Origin: Arcobacter siniprincipis
GTDB lineage: Bacteria; Campylobacterota; Campylobacteria; Campylobacterales; Arcobacteraceae
Assembly: GCF_048571125.1 (NCBI RefSeq)
Contig: NZ_CP182343.1
Location: 124,001-188,000, forward strand
DNA: 64,000 bases
Direction: 5' to 3'
Program-made: the position numbers and the translations under genes
Notes under the pieces: generated by a model
The model's input: only the letters and a program-made list of their open reading frames with translations
Database searches by the model: none
Told to the model about the DNA's origin: nothing
Part shown: one piece after another, positions 34,870 to 44,460 of the stretch
How positions within the stretch are numbered: the stretch's first letter is position 1
Layout of the letters: every line of letters starts with the position of its first letter

Positions 34870-36065
34870 TGTTAAGAAATAGCTTTATTCTAACTTGTTT
34901 GATAATTACAAGCTCATTTTCTACAAGCTTAGAAAATATAATAAATAGTGCAATAGTAAATAATAAAAACCTACAAGCTATTGAAAAATCTATACAAATA
35001 GCAAATGAGCAAATTAAGCTATCAAATAAGTGGGATAATCCTATTTTGACCATTGGTGCCAACGACTTGCAGTTTGACACTTCTCGAAGAGATTTGGAGC
35101 CTATGCAAGGACAATATATAGGTTTCTCACAGAATATACCTATAAATGGGAAAATCAAGCTACAAGAAGAGATAGCTATGAAAGATAAAGCTATCTCAAA
35201 TCTAAATTACGAAGATGCAAAACTAAAATTAAAATCAAAACTTATAGAGTATTTATATAGTATAAAAATACTAGAAAACAAATATTTACTACTTAATCAA
35301 TATCAAAAAAATATAAAAAGCCTAGAAGATTTAACTACTTCTTTATATGAAAGTAATAAATCAAATCAAAGCATGATTATAAATCTAAAAACAGATTATT
35401 TAAAAATAGAGATTCAAAAAGAGAATTTACAAAATATTATCAAAAACAATTACTTAAAATTAGAAGAGATAACATATAAAAAAATCACAAGTATAGATGT
35501 CTCTTTAGATGTAAAAGAGCTTATTCTTTCAAAGGATATTTCTACACACCCAATAATAAAGATACTAGAACAGAATAATGAAAAATTTAATAAACAAGCC
35601 CAACTTGAAGATGCAAAAAAACTATCAGATATAAAAGTAAGTGCTGTATATTTTCAAAGGGATGACAAGTATAAAGATTATGCAAATGTATCACTTAGTA
35701 TTCCCCTTGCTTTTTATGGAAAAGAGAATATAAAGATATTACAAGCAAAGATTAAAGCAAGAGAATTTAAAGATAAACTTGATGATAGTAAAAAGAGATT
35801 TGAGATAAAAATTGCTTCTTTGCAAAATGACTTAGATAGCTCAATCAAGAAATATAAACTTTTAAAAGATCTAATTATACCTTTACAAGAAGAAAATCAA
35901 AAAACAATAGAAAAATACAATAGTCTAGAACTTATAAAATCAGATGAAATACTAAAAAATCTAAACAAAATCATACAAAACAAAATTGCTCAATATGACG
36001 AGGTAAAAAACTACTTTGATGCTTATTCGCAAGCTTATTATTATACTCAAGGAAAAATTAGATGA
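34869..36065 (+). CDS. TolC-family outer membrane efflux channel (CusC-like)
   Basis: A 398-residue outer membrane protein with a signal peptide and the two repeated outer-membrane-efflux regions of long helices and strands (SLENIINSAIVNNKNLQAI and ISTHPIIKILEQNN). It is shorter than classical CusC (about 460). Position between the YtkA-like gene and the adaptor marks it as the channel of the Cus-type pump. It overlaps the next gene by four bases. Confidence 0.88.
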   Translation: MLRNSFILTCLIITSSFSTSLENIINSAIVNNKNLQAIEKSIQIANEQIKLSNKWDNPILTIGANDLQFDTSRRDLEPMQGQYIGFSQNIPINGKIKLQEEIAMKDKAISNLNYEDAKLKLKSKLIEYLYSIKILENKYLLLNQYQKNIKSLEDLTTSLYESNKSNQSMIINLKTDYLKIEIQKENLQNIIKNNYLKLEEITYKKITSIDVSLDVKELILSKDISTHPIIKILEQNNEKFNKQAQLEDAKKLSDIKVSAVYFQRDDKYKDYANVSLSIPLAFYGKENIKILQAKIKAREFKDKLDDSKKRFEIKIASLQNDLDSSIKKYKLLKDLIIPLQEENQKTIEKYNSLELIKSDEILKNLNKIIQNKIAQYDEVKNYFDAYSQAYYYTQGKIR

Positions 36066-37045
36066 AAAATATATTTAAATTACTTTTATTATTGTTATTC
36101 ATAAGTTCACTAGATGCGAAGATTTTAGATGCAAATCAACTATTCAATAAAAAGATTGTTAAAGTAAAAGATGAGAGTGTTTATGAGACAAAAAGCTTTT
36201 ATGGGGAAACTTTATTTGCAGAAGAGAGTATAAAGGACATAGTTCTTAGATTTGATGGTTATATCACAAAGCTAGATGCAAATAAAAATCTTATGGAAGT
36301 GAAAAAAGCAGATAAACTTTTTTCTTTGTACTCAGATAAAATCCAAAGCATAAAAAAAGAGATAGAAGTCACAAAATCTATAAATAAAGCTATGTATAAA
36401 AGTTCCCTTGAAAAGCTTGATTCTTTAGATGTCAACCTTTCTCAACTAAAAAGTAAAGATATATCTTTTTATGCTCCTTTTGATGGAATAATCTTAAATA
36501 AGAAGATAAATGAAGGCTCTTATGTCAAAACAGGCTCACTTATTATGCAAATTGCAAATATAAATAAACTCTGGTTTATCTCAAAAGTTTATCAAAGTGA
36601 TTTGGCATTTTTAACTAATAATATGGATGCTAAAATCAAAATTGATGGAAGAGATATGACCTTTAAAACAAAAGTTGACTATATCTATCCTTATGCAAAT
36701 AAAGAGAGTAAAACTATAGATGTACGATTTGTAATAGAAAACAAAGATAAAACACTTTTTCCTAATATGTTTGGTAAAGCTATAATTAAAACAAGTTCTA
36801 AAAAGGTATTAACACTTCCTAAAACGGCGGTTTTAAGAAAGGGTGCAAAGTATTATGTATTCAAATACATATCAAAAGATGAATTTGAACCAGTATTAAT
36901 AGACGCAAAACAAATAAGTTCTGGAAAATATGAGATAGAAGATGGCCTAAAAGTTGGTGATGAGGTAATAGATAATGCCTTATTTTTACTAGATTCAGAT
37001 GCTGTGACAAATAATTTGTATGAAGATGAAGACAATGATTGGTAA
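36062..37045 (+). CDS. RND efflux periplasmic adaptor (CusB-like)
   Basis: A 327-residue membrane-fusion protein. Signal peptide (LLLLLLFISSLDAK, to about residue 20), a barrel-sandwich region with ISFYAPFDGIILNKKINEGSYV, and a beta-barrel region ending in a domain with GKYEIEDGLKVGDEVI. It joins the inner RND pump to the outer channel. Overlaps the channel gene by four bases; the pump gene begins six bases after. Confidence 0.88.
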   Translation: MKNIFKLLLLLLFISSLDAKILDANQLFNKKIVKVKDESVYETKSFYGETLFAEESIKDIVLRFDGYITKLDANKNLMEVKKADKLFSLYSDKIQSIKKEIEVTKSINKAMYKSSLEKLDSLDVNLSQLKSKDISFYAPFDGIILNKKINEGSYVKTGSLIMQIANINKLWFISKVYQSDLAFLTNNMDAKIKIDGRDMTFKTKVDYIYPYANKESKTIDVRFVIENKDKTLFPNMFGKAIIKTSSKKVLTLPKTAVLRKGAKYYVFKYISKDEFEPVLIDAKQISSGKYEIEDGLKVGDEVIDNALFLLDSDAVTNNLYEDEDNDW

Positions 37046-37051
37046 AAAATA

Positions 37052-40000
37052 ATGGTTGAATATATAATAAATAAAAGCGTACAAAATAAGTTTTTAGTTC
37101 TTTTTTCTGTGCTAATTTTAACAGTTGCTTCTTTTTGGGCAGTAAAAAATAGTTCTTTAGATGCTTTACCTGATCTTTCACCTCCTCAGGTAATTGTACA
37201 AGTAAAATGGGCAGGACAAAGTCCAAAGACAATAGAAGAGCAAGTATCTTATCCTCTAATATCAAATTTGATGAGTTTACCAAATATTGATACAGTAAGA
37301 GCTATGAGTTCATTTCAAAATGCTCTTATTTATATCATATTTAAAGATGGTACGGATATTTATGATTCTAGAAATAGAATATTAGAGCAGTTGTCTCAGC
37401 TTCAAGGAACTTTTCCTGATGGTGTTAATGTGGCAATTGGTCCTGATGCAACAGGTGTTGGTTGGGCTTATGAATATGCTTTAAAATCAAAAACTAAGTC
37501 ATTGGATGAATTAAAAACACTTCAAGATTATTATTATAAATATGCTCTTTTAGGAGTAGATGGAGTATCTGAAATAGCTTCAGTTGGTGGATTTATCAAA
37601 AACTATGAAATAACACTAAATCAAGATAAATTAGTGCAATATAATTTAAGTATAAATGATGTAAAAAAGGCTTTGACCTCTAATAATGATGAAAAAGGTG
37701 GTCGAATCATTTTAGAAAATGGTTATGAACACATGATTCAAGCAAGGGGTTATTTAAAAAGTGTAGTTGATATAGAAAATATTACAGTTAAAACTTTTGG
37801 TTCAACTCCTTTAAAAATAAAAGATATAGCAGATGTAAATATTACTTCATCAAACAGACGAGGAATGGCTGATTTAAATGGTGAAGGTGAAACTGTTGGT
37901 GGAATCGTAGTTGTAAGATTTGGCGAAAATCCATACAAGGTTATAAAAGCAGTAAAAGAGAAGTTAAAAACACTTCATGTGGATGATGTTGAAGTAGTTG
38001 AGACTTATGATAGAAGTTCATTAATAGATAAAGCTATAGATACATTAAAACACACTTTACTGGAAGAATCAATTATTGTCATAGTGGTTACTGCTTTATT
38101 TTTATTTCATTTTAGAAGCGCCTTGATTATAATTATAACTTTGCCAATAACTGTGCTATTTACTTTTCTTTGCATGAAGTTTTTTGGAATGGGTTCAAAT
38201 ATTATGAGTCTAGGGGGAATTGCCATTGCAATTGGTGCGATGGTTGATGCAACTATTGTGATGGTAGAAAATGCCCATAAATATCTACAAGGCAAAGAAA
38301 ATATTAGTAATAAACAAAGAATAGAAATAATTATAAAATCAGCAAAACAAGTAGGTCGACCAATCTTTTTTGCCTTGCTTTTAGTTGTAGTTTCATTTTT
38401 ACCAATTTTTGCTTTAACAGGACAAGAGGGAAGATTATTCTCTCCCTTAGCTTTTACTAAATCCTTTGCTATGATTTCAGGTGCCATTTTATCTATTACA
38501 CTGGTACCTATTCTTATGATATTCTTCATACGCGGAAAAATTATGGATGAAAGAAAGAATTATTTAAATAAATTTTTTATAGCTCTATATTCTCCCTTGT
38601 TAAAACTTTCACTTAGATTTAGATATATAGTAGTTGCCTTATTTATAGGAACCCTGATTTTAGCATATCCAGTTTATAAAAAACAGAATTGGGAATTTAT
38701 GCCAATGATGAATGAACAAACTTTTATGTATATGCCAGTAACTCCTTATGGTATTGGTATTGATTTAGCAAAAGAGCTTACACAAAAGACAGACAAGATT
38801 TTAAAATCATTTCCAGAAGTACAAACAGTATTTGGGAAAGCAGGGCGAGCAGATAGTGCAACAGATCCTGCACCACTAGCTATGATAGAGACAATAGTAC
38901 AGTTTAAACCTCAAGACCAATGGCGAGAGGGAATGACTTATAAAAAATTAATGCAAGAGATGGATGACAAGTTAAGAGTTACAGGATTAGTTAATTCCTG
39001 GACATATCCAATTAGAGGAAGAATTGATATGCTTTTAACTGGTATTAGAACTCCTTTAGGAATAAAACTATATGGAAACGATCATCAAGAATTAGAATCT
39101 GTAGCTTTAAAAATAGAACAAAGGCTTAAAAAGTTTGATAAAACACTCTCTGTATCTTCTGATAAAATAAATTCAGGATACTATTTAAATATAGATTTAG
39201 ATGAAGAGATGTTATCAAGATATGGAATTACAAAAAATGATATTTTGTCAACAGTCTCTTTAGGTGTTGCAGGAGCTAAAATATCTACATATTTTGATGC
39301 CTTAGAGAGATATCCTATTAGCTTGAGATATGAAACAACTCAACGGGAAGATATAACTTCTTTAGAGAATCTTCAAGTAAAAACAAAACTAGGTTTTCAA
39401 CCCTTAAGAATGTTTGCAAAGCTTCAATATGAAGAAGGACCATCTGTGATAAAATCAGAAAAGGGATTAAATGTAAACTTTATATATATTACTCCTAAAA
39501 ATGATGTATCAGTTAAAGAGTATAAAGATAAAGCTCAAGAATTACTAAAAGAGATAAAATTACCAAGTGGTTTTTATTATGAGTGGGCAGGTCAAAGTGA
39601 GTATTTGGAATCAGCAATGAAGAAGTTAAGTTATATTATTCCTTTAACTTTTGTGATTATATTTATACTTATCTTTTTTGCACTAAGAAATATCACATAT
39701 ACAGCAATAATATTTTTTACACTTCCTTTTGCCCTAACAGGTGGGATATTTTATTTGGATTATTTAAATTTTAATATTTCTATTGCTGTAATTGTTGGAT
39801 TTTTAGCTTTACTTGGAGTTGCAGCAGAAACTTCAATTGTGATGCTTGTATATTTACATGAAGCAATGCTTGAGTTAAAAGATAAATGTATTTCTTTGGA
39901 TGATGATAAACATATCTTTCATGCCATATATAAAGGGGCAGTATTGAGACTTCGTCCAAAGCTTATGACTTTATTTGCTATTTTAGGAGGCTTAGTTCCT

Positions 40001-40171
40001 ATTATGTATATAGATGGTGTAGGAAGTGAAGTTATGCAAAGAATTGCAGCACCTATGATAGGAGGAATGATAAGTTCAGCCTTTCTTACACTTATAATTA
40101 TTCCATCTGTATTTTTTATATTAGCATTAAAAAAAAGAGATAAAATATTAGAACAAGAGTTGTCACATTAA
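37052..40171 (+). CDS. Heavy-metal RND pump (CusA/CzcA family)
   Basis: A 1039-residue RND transporter with twelve predicted membrane helices in two halves and two large periplasmic loops. The proton-relay Asp lies in AIAIGAMVDATIVMVENAHK (near residue 400). A Met cluster, FMPMMNEQTFMYMPV, sits at the start of the second periplasmic loop, in line with Cu(I)/Ag(I) as substrates (CusA-type). Periplasmic Met at other expected positions would need alignment. It completes cusCBA. Confidence 0.93.
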   Translation: MVEYIINKSVQNKFLVLFSVLILTVASFWAVKNSSLDALPDLSPPQVIVQVKWAGQSPKTIEEQVSYPLISNLMSLPNIDTVRAMSSFQNALIYIIFKDGTDIYDSRNRILEQLSQLQGTFPDGVNVAIGPDATGVGWAYEYALKSKTKSLDELKTLQDYYYKYALLGVDGVSEIASVGGFIKNYEITLNQDKLVQYNLSINDVKKALTSNNDEKGGRIILENGYEHMIQARGYLKSVVDIENITVKTFGSTPLKIKDIADVNITSSNRRGMADLNGEGETVGGIVVVRFGENPYKVIKAVKEKLKTLHVDDVEVVETYDRSSLIDKAIDTLKHTLLEESIIVIVVTALFLFHFRSALIIIITLPITVLFTFLCMKFFGMGSNIMSLGGIAIAIGAMVDATIVMVENAHKYLQGKENISNKQRIEIIIKSAKQVGRPIFFALLLVVVSFLPIFALTGQEGRLFSPLAFTKSFAMISGAILSITLVPILMIFFIRGKIMDERKNYLNKFFIALYSPLLKLSLRFRYIVVALFIGTLILAYPVYKKQNWEFMPMMNEQTFMYMPVTPYGIGIDLAKELTQKTDKILKSFPEVQTVFGKAGRADSATDPAPLAMIETIVQFKPQDQWREGMTYKKLMQEMDDKLRVTGLVNSWTYPIRGRIDMLLTGIRTPLGIKLYGNDHQELESVALKIEQRLKKFDKTLSVSSDKINSGYYLNIDLDEEMLSRYGITKNDILSTVSLGVAGAKISTYFDALERYPISLRYETTQREDITSLENLQVKTKLGFQPLRMFAKLQYEEGPSVIKSEKGLNVNFIYITPKNDVSVKEYKDKAQELLKEIKLPSGFYYEWAGQSEYLESAMKKLSYIIPLTFVIIFILIFFALRNITYTAIIFFTLPFALTGGIFYLDYLNFNISIAVIVGFLALLGVAAETSIVMLVYLHEAMLELKDKCISLDDDKHIFHAIYKGAVLRLRPKLMTLFAILGGLVPIMYIDGVGSEVMQRIAAPMIGGMISSAFLTLIIIPSVFFILALKKRDKILEQELSH

Positions 40172-40185
40172 AATAGATAACTCTA

Positions 40186-40215
40186 CACATAAATTACACA
40201 AAGATTTTATAAAAT
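40186..40215 (+). promoter_or_regulatory. Copper-island promoter site D (before the Cys-rich peptide gene)
   Basis: CACA-N7-CACA at 40186-40200 followed by TATAAA or TAAAAT (40208-40215). The repeat ends 39 bases before the peptide gene start. Confidence 0.55.
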
Positions 40216-40239
40216 AAAAAAACAATAAAGGATTTAAGA

Positions 40240-40566
40240 ATGAAAAATATTATTATGTTAGTAGCTGGACTACTATTTACAGCTGGTGTATCTTTTGCAG
40301 ATGGTAAAACTGGTTCTTGTGGGGCGGGTAAATGTGGAGACTCTAACAAAACTATGATGAAAAAAGGCATGAGCTCAGAAGAGATGAAAAAAGTTGGTTC
40401 TTGTGGAACTGGTAAATGTGGTGATTCTAAAAAACAGATGATGAAAAAAGATCATATGAATAATGATATGATGAAGAAATCTGGAAATAAAGCTACAGGT
40501 TCATGTGGAGCAGGTAAATGTGGTGGTGAAGATATGAAAGGTATGAAGAAAAAAGAGATGAAATAA
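40240..40566 (+). CDS. Secreted Cys/Met-rich repeat protein
   Basis: A 108-residue low-complexity protein. A signal peptide runs to about residue 20 (ending GVSFA). The mature part has three copies of GSCG(A/T)GKCG, with Cys at 27/32, 55/60 and 89/94. These alternate with Lys/Met-rich stretches (MMKKGMSSEEM, QMMKKDHMNNDMM, MKGMKKKEM). It looks made to bind soft metals such as Cu(I). The repeat resembles HvfA/bufferin-type copper-binding precursors, but no HvfB (DUF692) or HvfC homologue is nearby. It has its own promoter site in the copper island. Confidence 0.8.
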   Translation: MKNIIMLVAGLLFTAGVSFADGKTGSCGAGKCGDSNKTMMKKGMSSEEMKKVGSCGTGKCGDSKKQMMKKDHMNNDMMKKSGNKATGSCGAGKCGGEDMKGMKKKEMK

Positions 40567-40584
40567 TAAATTCTATTTTTTTTA

Positions 40585-40608
40585 AAGAGTGTAGTCTTCT
40601 ACACTCTT
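40585..40608. terminator. Terminator between the Cys-rich gene and the MATE gene
   Basis: AAGAGTGTAG (40585-40594) pairs with CTACACTCTT (40599-40608), four-base loop. The convergent MATE stop codon lies in it. T tracts are short on both sides. Confidence 0.55.
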
Positions 40609-41954
40609 ATATTACATAATACTCTTAACTTATACATAGTATAAAAATAAGCAAATATAGCTGCACTATAAATCATAAGTAACATACCCACAAACAAATA
40701 AATATAATCAAGTTTAAAATAGCTTACAATGATATATGAAACTATTGCTTTAGCTATAAGTTGTCTATATATTCCTATATAAAATATCATCTTAGGTTGT
40801 TTTATAGCTTGAAGAGTTGATACACAAATAAATAAAATAATATAAGCATAAAATATCCATACTTCAACAAGTAAGTAATTAAAGCCATATTCTATAACTG
40901 TTATATCATCATCAAATTGAGCAACTATAATTTTCCCAAAAATGTATAAAAATATAATCCCAAATGTTGATATCATAAAGCCATATTTTAATGACAACAT
41001 AACAATCTCTTTTACTCTATTAAATTGTTTTGCTCCATAATTATTTGATACAAGTGAAAGAACAGCAGTACTAAGTCCAAGTGCTGGTAGTAACATAAGT
41101 TGTTCAACTCTAAATCCAATTCCATATCCTGCAACTGCTTTATACCCGTATTGTGTTACAAAGTAAGTCAGAATAATAGAACCAAAAGCCATGGTTAGCA
41201 TATTTAAACTAGAAGGTATTCCTTGCTTAAAAAAAGCCTTATAAACTCTTAAATTTGGTAAATAGTACTCTAACCTGTCAAAATGGATTATTTTTGTTTG
41301 TAGAACTTTGTAGAGCATATAAAACATGTTTATGAATTGAACTAAAACAGTTGCGAAGGCAATACCTGCTATTCCCATTTCTGGAATAATCCAAAAACCA
41401 TACATAAACAAAGGATTTAATATTAAGTTTGCAAAAAAACCAAAAATCAAAGAGTTTCTATATGTTTTTGTATCTCCTTTTGATACAAGTATTGCATTAA
41501 GTGCAAAATTGGCCATAAAAAAAATAGTACCAAAAAGTATTACATTGATATATTGTAAACAAATATCAAGATAAGCATCTGTTGCTCCAAGTAGTTTAAA
41601 TAACATAGGAGAAGCAAAATATCCAAGTATAGAGAATATAACTCCTAGAATAACTAAGAAACCAATTCCTTTATGGGCATAGATTGATGCAAGGTGATTT
41701 TTCTTTTTTCCAAAAGAGTTACCAATTAGTGCGCTAATTGCTGATGAAAAACCATATCCAAAACCTGTAATTAAAAAATATATCATAAATGATAGGGATA
41801 ATGCAGCAATTGCTTCTGTAGAAATTAAACCTGCGTAAAATGTATCTACTACATTGTACATAGTATTAAAAAACATACCAGTACTTGCAGGTATTGCTAA
41901 TTCTTTTATAAGTTTTGGAATAGGTTCTTCAATCAAATATTGAGGTTTATTCAA
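40599..41954 (-). CDS. MATE-family efflux transporter
   Basis: A 451-residue multidrug/toxin exporter with twelve expected membrane helices and the two MatE repeats. MFFNTMYNVVDTFYAGLIS at the N-terminus and the matching RVEQLMLLPALGLSTAVLSL in the second half are typical. It exports organic cations with sodium or protons. It lies downstream of hom on the minus strand with a 24-base gap. Confidence 0.9.
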   Translation of the reverse strand: MNKPQYLIEEPIPKLIKELAIPASTGMFFNTMYNVVDTFYAGLISTEAIAALSLSFMIYFLITGFGYGFSSAISALIGNSFGKKKNHLASIYAHKGIGFLVILGVIFSILGYFASPMLFKLLGATDAYLDICLQYINVILFGTIFFMANFALNAILVSKGDTKTYRNSLIFGFFANLILNPLFMYGFWIIPEMGIAGIAFATVLVQFINMFYMLYKVLQTKIIHFDRLEYYLPNLRVYKAFFKQGIPSSLNMLTMAFGSIILTYFVTQYGYKAVAGYGIGFRVEQLMLLPALGLSTAVLSLVSNNYGAKQFNRVKEIVMLSLKYGFMISTFGIIFLYIFGKIIVAQFDDDITVIEYGFNYLLVEVWIFYAYIILFICVSTLQAIKQPKMIFYIGIYRQLIAKAIVSYIIVSYFKLDYIYLFVGMLLMIYSAAIFAYFYTMYKLRVLCNIRV

Positions 41955-41978
41955 TTGAAGCCTTTAATTTAAATTTTA

Positions 41979-43241
41979 TTAATCTTCTATTCTGATCATA
42001 ACTGGTTTAGTAGTTGCAACACCAGAATTTTCTATTTCTTTTAATGCTTTATTTATATTTTTCTCTATACAAACATGAGTAGAAAGTAAAAGATGGGCAC
42101 AAGTTGTATTGTATGGTTTTTGAATCATTTTTTCAATAGAAATCTCATGTTCACCTAATATTTTAGTAACTTTTGCTAAAACACCTACTTTATCTTCAAT
42201 TCTAAGTCTTAAATAGTATTTTGTCTCAATTTCATCTTTTGGCATGATTGTTAGGTTTGCTTTATAATCAAACTCAAATCCTAACATTGGTGCACCTTTA
42301 CCTCTTCTTGCAATATCTACAATATTTGCAATAACGGCACTTGCAGTTGCATTTCCACCAGCTCCTGGTCCATAATACATAGTTTCACCAACTTTATCAC
42401 CAATTACAGATATACCATTCATTACTCCATCAACTTTTGCAATCATTTCACTTTTTGGAATAAATGCAGGATGAACTCTTAGTTCTATTTGTTTACCAAC
42501 TCTTTTTGCAATAGCTAATAGTTTGATAGAATAGTTAAACTCATTGGCAAAATCAATATCTGGAGTATCAATATCTTGAATTCCTTCTATTAATATATCT
42601 TCAGGTTTAGCATCAACATCATAAGCAATTGAAGCTAAGATTAGAAGTTTATGGGCTGCATCAAATCCACCAACATCAAAAGTTGGATCAGCTTCTGCAT
42701 AACCTAACTCTTGAGACTCTTTTAATATAGAATCATAATCAACACCATCATTTATCATTCTAGTTAGCATATAATTACAAGTACCGTTTAGAATACCTCT
42801 AATTGATTCTATATTATTTGCAGATAATCCATCTCTTAAGGCATTAATTATAGGAATTCCCCCAGCAACTGCTGCTTCATATTCAAATGGAATATCACCA
42901 GCTAGTTTTTCTAAATCATATCTATGATATGCAAGAAGAGCTTTATTAGCTGTAACTACTGGTTTTCCTTTTAATAGTGCTCTTTTAATGATTTCATATG
43001 GTCTTTCAACCCCACCCATAAGTTCAACAATAATATCAATAGAATCATCATTTAAAGCTCTATCTAAATCATCTGTTAATTCAATAGTTACATTTCTTTT
43101 TTTGCTTAAATCATTTACAACACCAATAGTAGGAACAATTTCAATTCCAGCACGCGAAGTAATAATATCTTTATTATCTTTTAATATGTTTGCTACACTT
43201 GCTCCAACAGTTCCTACACCAATAATTGCGATTTTTAACAT
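41979..43241 (-). CDS. hom: Homoserine dehydrogenase
   Basis: A 420-residue enzyme making homoserine from aspartate semialdehyde (threonine and methionine pathways). NAD-binding GVGTVGASVANIL, the catalytic region AAVAGGIPIINALRDGL and GILNGTCNYMLTRM are clear, and a C-terminal ACT domain (RLRIEDKVGVLAKVTKIL) suggests feedback control. It begins eight bases after the aminotransferase gene. Confidence 0.95.
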   Translation of the reverse strand: MLKIAIIGVGTVGASVANILKDNKDIITSRAGIEIVPTIGVVNDLSKKRNVTIELTDDLDRALNDDSIDIIVELMGGVERPYEIIKRALLKGKPVVTANKALLAYHRYDLEKLAGDIPFEYEAAVAGGIPIINALRDGLSANNIESIRGILNGTCNYMLTRMINDGVDYDSILKESQELGYAEADPTFDVGGFDAAHKLLILASIAYDVDAKPEDILIEGIQDIDTPDIDFANEFNYSIKLLAIAKRVGKQIELRVHPAFIPKSEMIAKVDGVMNGISVIGDKVGETMYYGPGAGGNATASAVIANIVDIARRGKGAPMLGFEFDYKANLTIMPKDEIETKYYLRLRIEDKVGVLAKVTKILGEHEISIEKMIQKPYNTTCAHLLLSTHVCIEKNINKALKEIENSGVATTKPVMIRIED

Positions 43242-43249
43242 TTCTTATC

Positions 43250-44458
43250 CTATAAACTATTTAAATATTTCTTTATATTTTTTGCTGCTTGTCTAATTCT
43301 TTTTTCATTTTCAATTAAAGCAATTCTTACATATTGGTCTCCATACTGACCAAATCCAATACCAGGGCTTACTGCCACTTTCGCTTCTGTAAGAAGTTGT
43401 TTAGAAAACTCCATACTTCCCAGATGTGCAGCTTTTTCTGGGATTTTTGCCCAAATAAACATAGAAGCATTTGGCACATCCATATTCCAACCTGCATCTT
43501 TAAAGGCTTCAATCATTACATCTCTTCTATAATGATACTTTTCAATATGTTGTGCAACACATTCTTGTGGTCCATCAAGTGCAATAGTTGCAGCTACTTG
43601 AATAGGTGTAAACATACCATAGTCAAGCCATGATTTGATTCTTTTTAAAGCACCTACTAGTTTTTCATTTCCAACAATAAAACCAACTCTCCATCCTGCC
43701 ATATTGTATGATTTACTTAAAGTAAATGACTCAACAGCAACATCTAAAGCACCTTCAGCTTGGAAGATTGACGGTGTAACATATCCATCAAAAGTAATAT
43801 CAGCATAAGCAATATCAGAGATAATATAAAATCTCTCTTTTTTAGCAAGGTCAACCAATTTTTGGTAAAATTCAGGTGTAACGGTTGCACAAGTTGGATT
43901 ATGTGGGAAATTTACCACCACATATTTAACTTTTGGAATTGATTCTCTTAATGTTTTATTTAATCTTGCAAAAAACTCATCTTCATCAACTTTAAAGTCT
44001 CTACCAAATGGTAATTCAAAATTATGAATACATCCACCTGCAAGCATAAAAGCATATGAGTGAATAGGATATGTAGGATCTGGAACAACTGCTACATCTC
44101 CTACATTTACAATAGCTTGCACTAAATGAACATATCCCTCTTTACTTCCCATTGTTGCAACGGCATGTTTATTTGGGTCTAAATAATCAACCCCATATTT
44201 TCTTTTATACCAATTACAAATAGCAAGTCTTAGTTTATAAATACCTGCACTTGCGCTATAACCATGGTTTTTTGGTTTATCTGCTGTCTCTTTTAACTTG
44301 TCAATAATATGTTGTGGTGCTGGACCATCAGGATTTCCCATAGAAAAATCTATGATATCCTCACCTTTTCTTCTAGCTTCCATTTTTATATTATTTACTT
44401 CTGCAAACACATAGTTTGGAAGTCTTTTCATTCTTTCAAATTCAATTTCTGGGAACAC
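43250..44458 (-). CDS. PLP-dependent aminotransferase (LL-DAP or alanine type)
   Basis: A 402-residue class I aminotransferase. The PLP lysine is in SFTLSKSYNMAGWRVGF (near residue 247), and VNFPHNPTCA and YPIHSYAF are typical. Campylobacterota proteins of this type are annotated as LL-diaminopimelate aminotransferase or alanine transaminase; sequence alone does not settle it. Coupling with hom suits amino acid metabolism derived from aspartate. Confidence 0.88.
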   Translation of the reverse strand: MFPEIEFERMKRLPNYVFAEVNNIKMEARRKGEDIIDFSMGNPDGPAPQHIIDKLKETADKPKNHGYSASAGIYKLRLAICNWYKRKYGVDYLDPNKHAVATMGSKEGYVHLVQAIVNVGDVAVVPDPTYPIHSYAFMLAGGCIHNFELPFGRDFKVDEDEFFARLNKTLRESIPKVKYVVVNFPHNPTCATVTPEFYQKLVDLAKKERFYIISDIAYADITFDGYVTPSIFQAEGALDVAVESFTLSKSYNMAGWRVGFIVGNEKLVGALKRIKSWLDYGMFTPIQVAATIALDGPQECVAQHIEKYHYRRDVMIEAFKDAGWNMDVPNASMFIWAKIPEKAAHLGSMEFSKQLLTEAKVAVSPGIGFGQYGDQYVRIALIENEKRIRQAAKNIKKYLNSL

Positions 44459-44460
44459 GA

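Noticed and set aside
38107..38529. Minus-strand 140-codon open frame inside the RND pump gene
   Set aside because: Shadow frame within a clear, longer gene; no start context.
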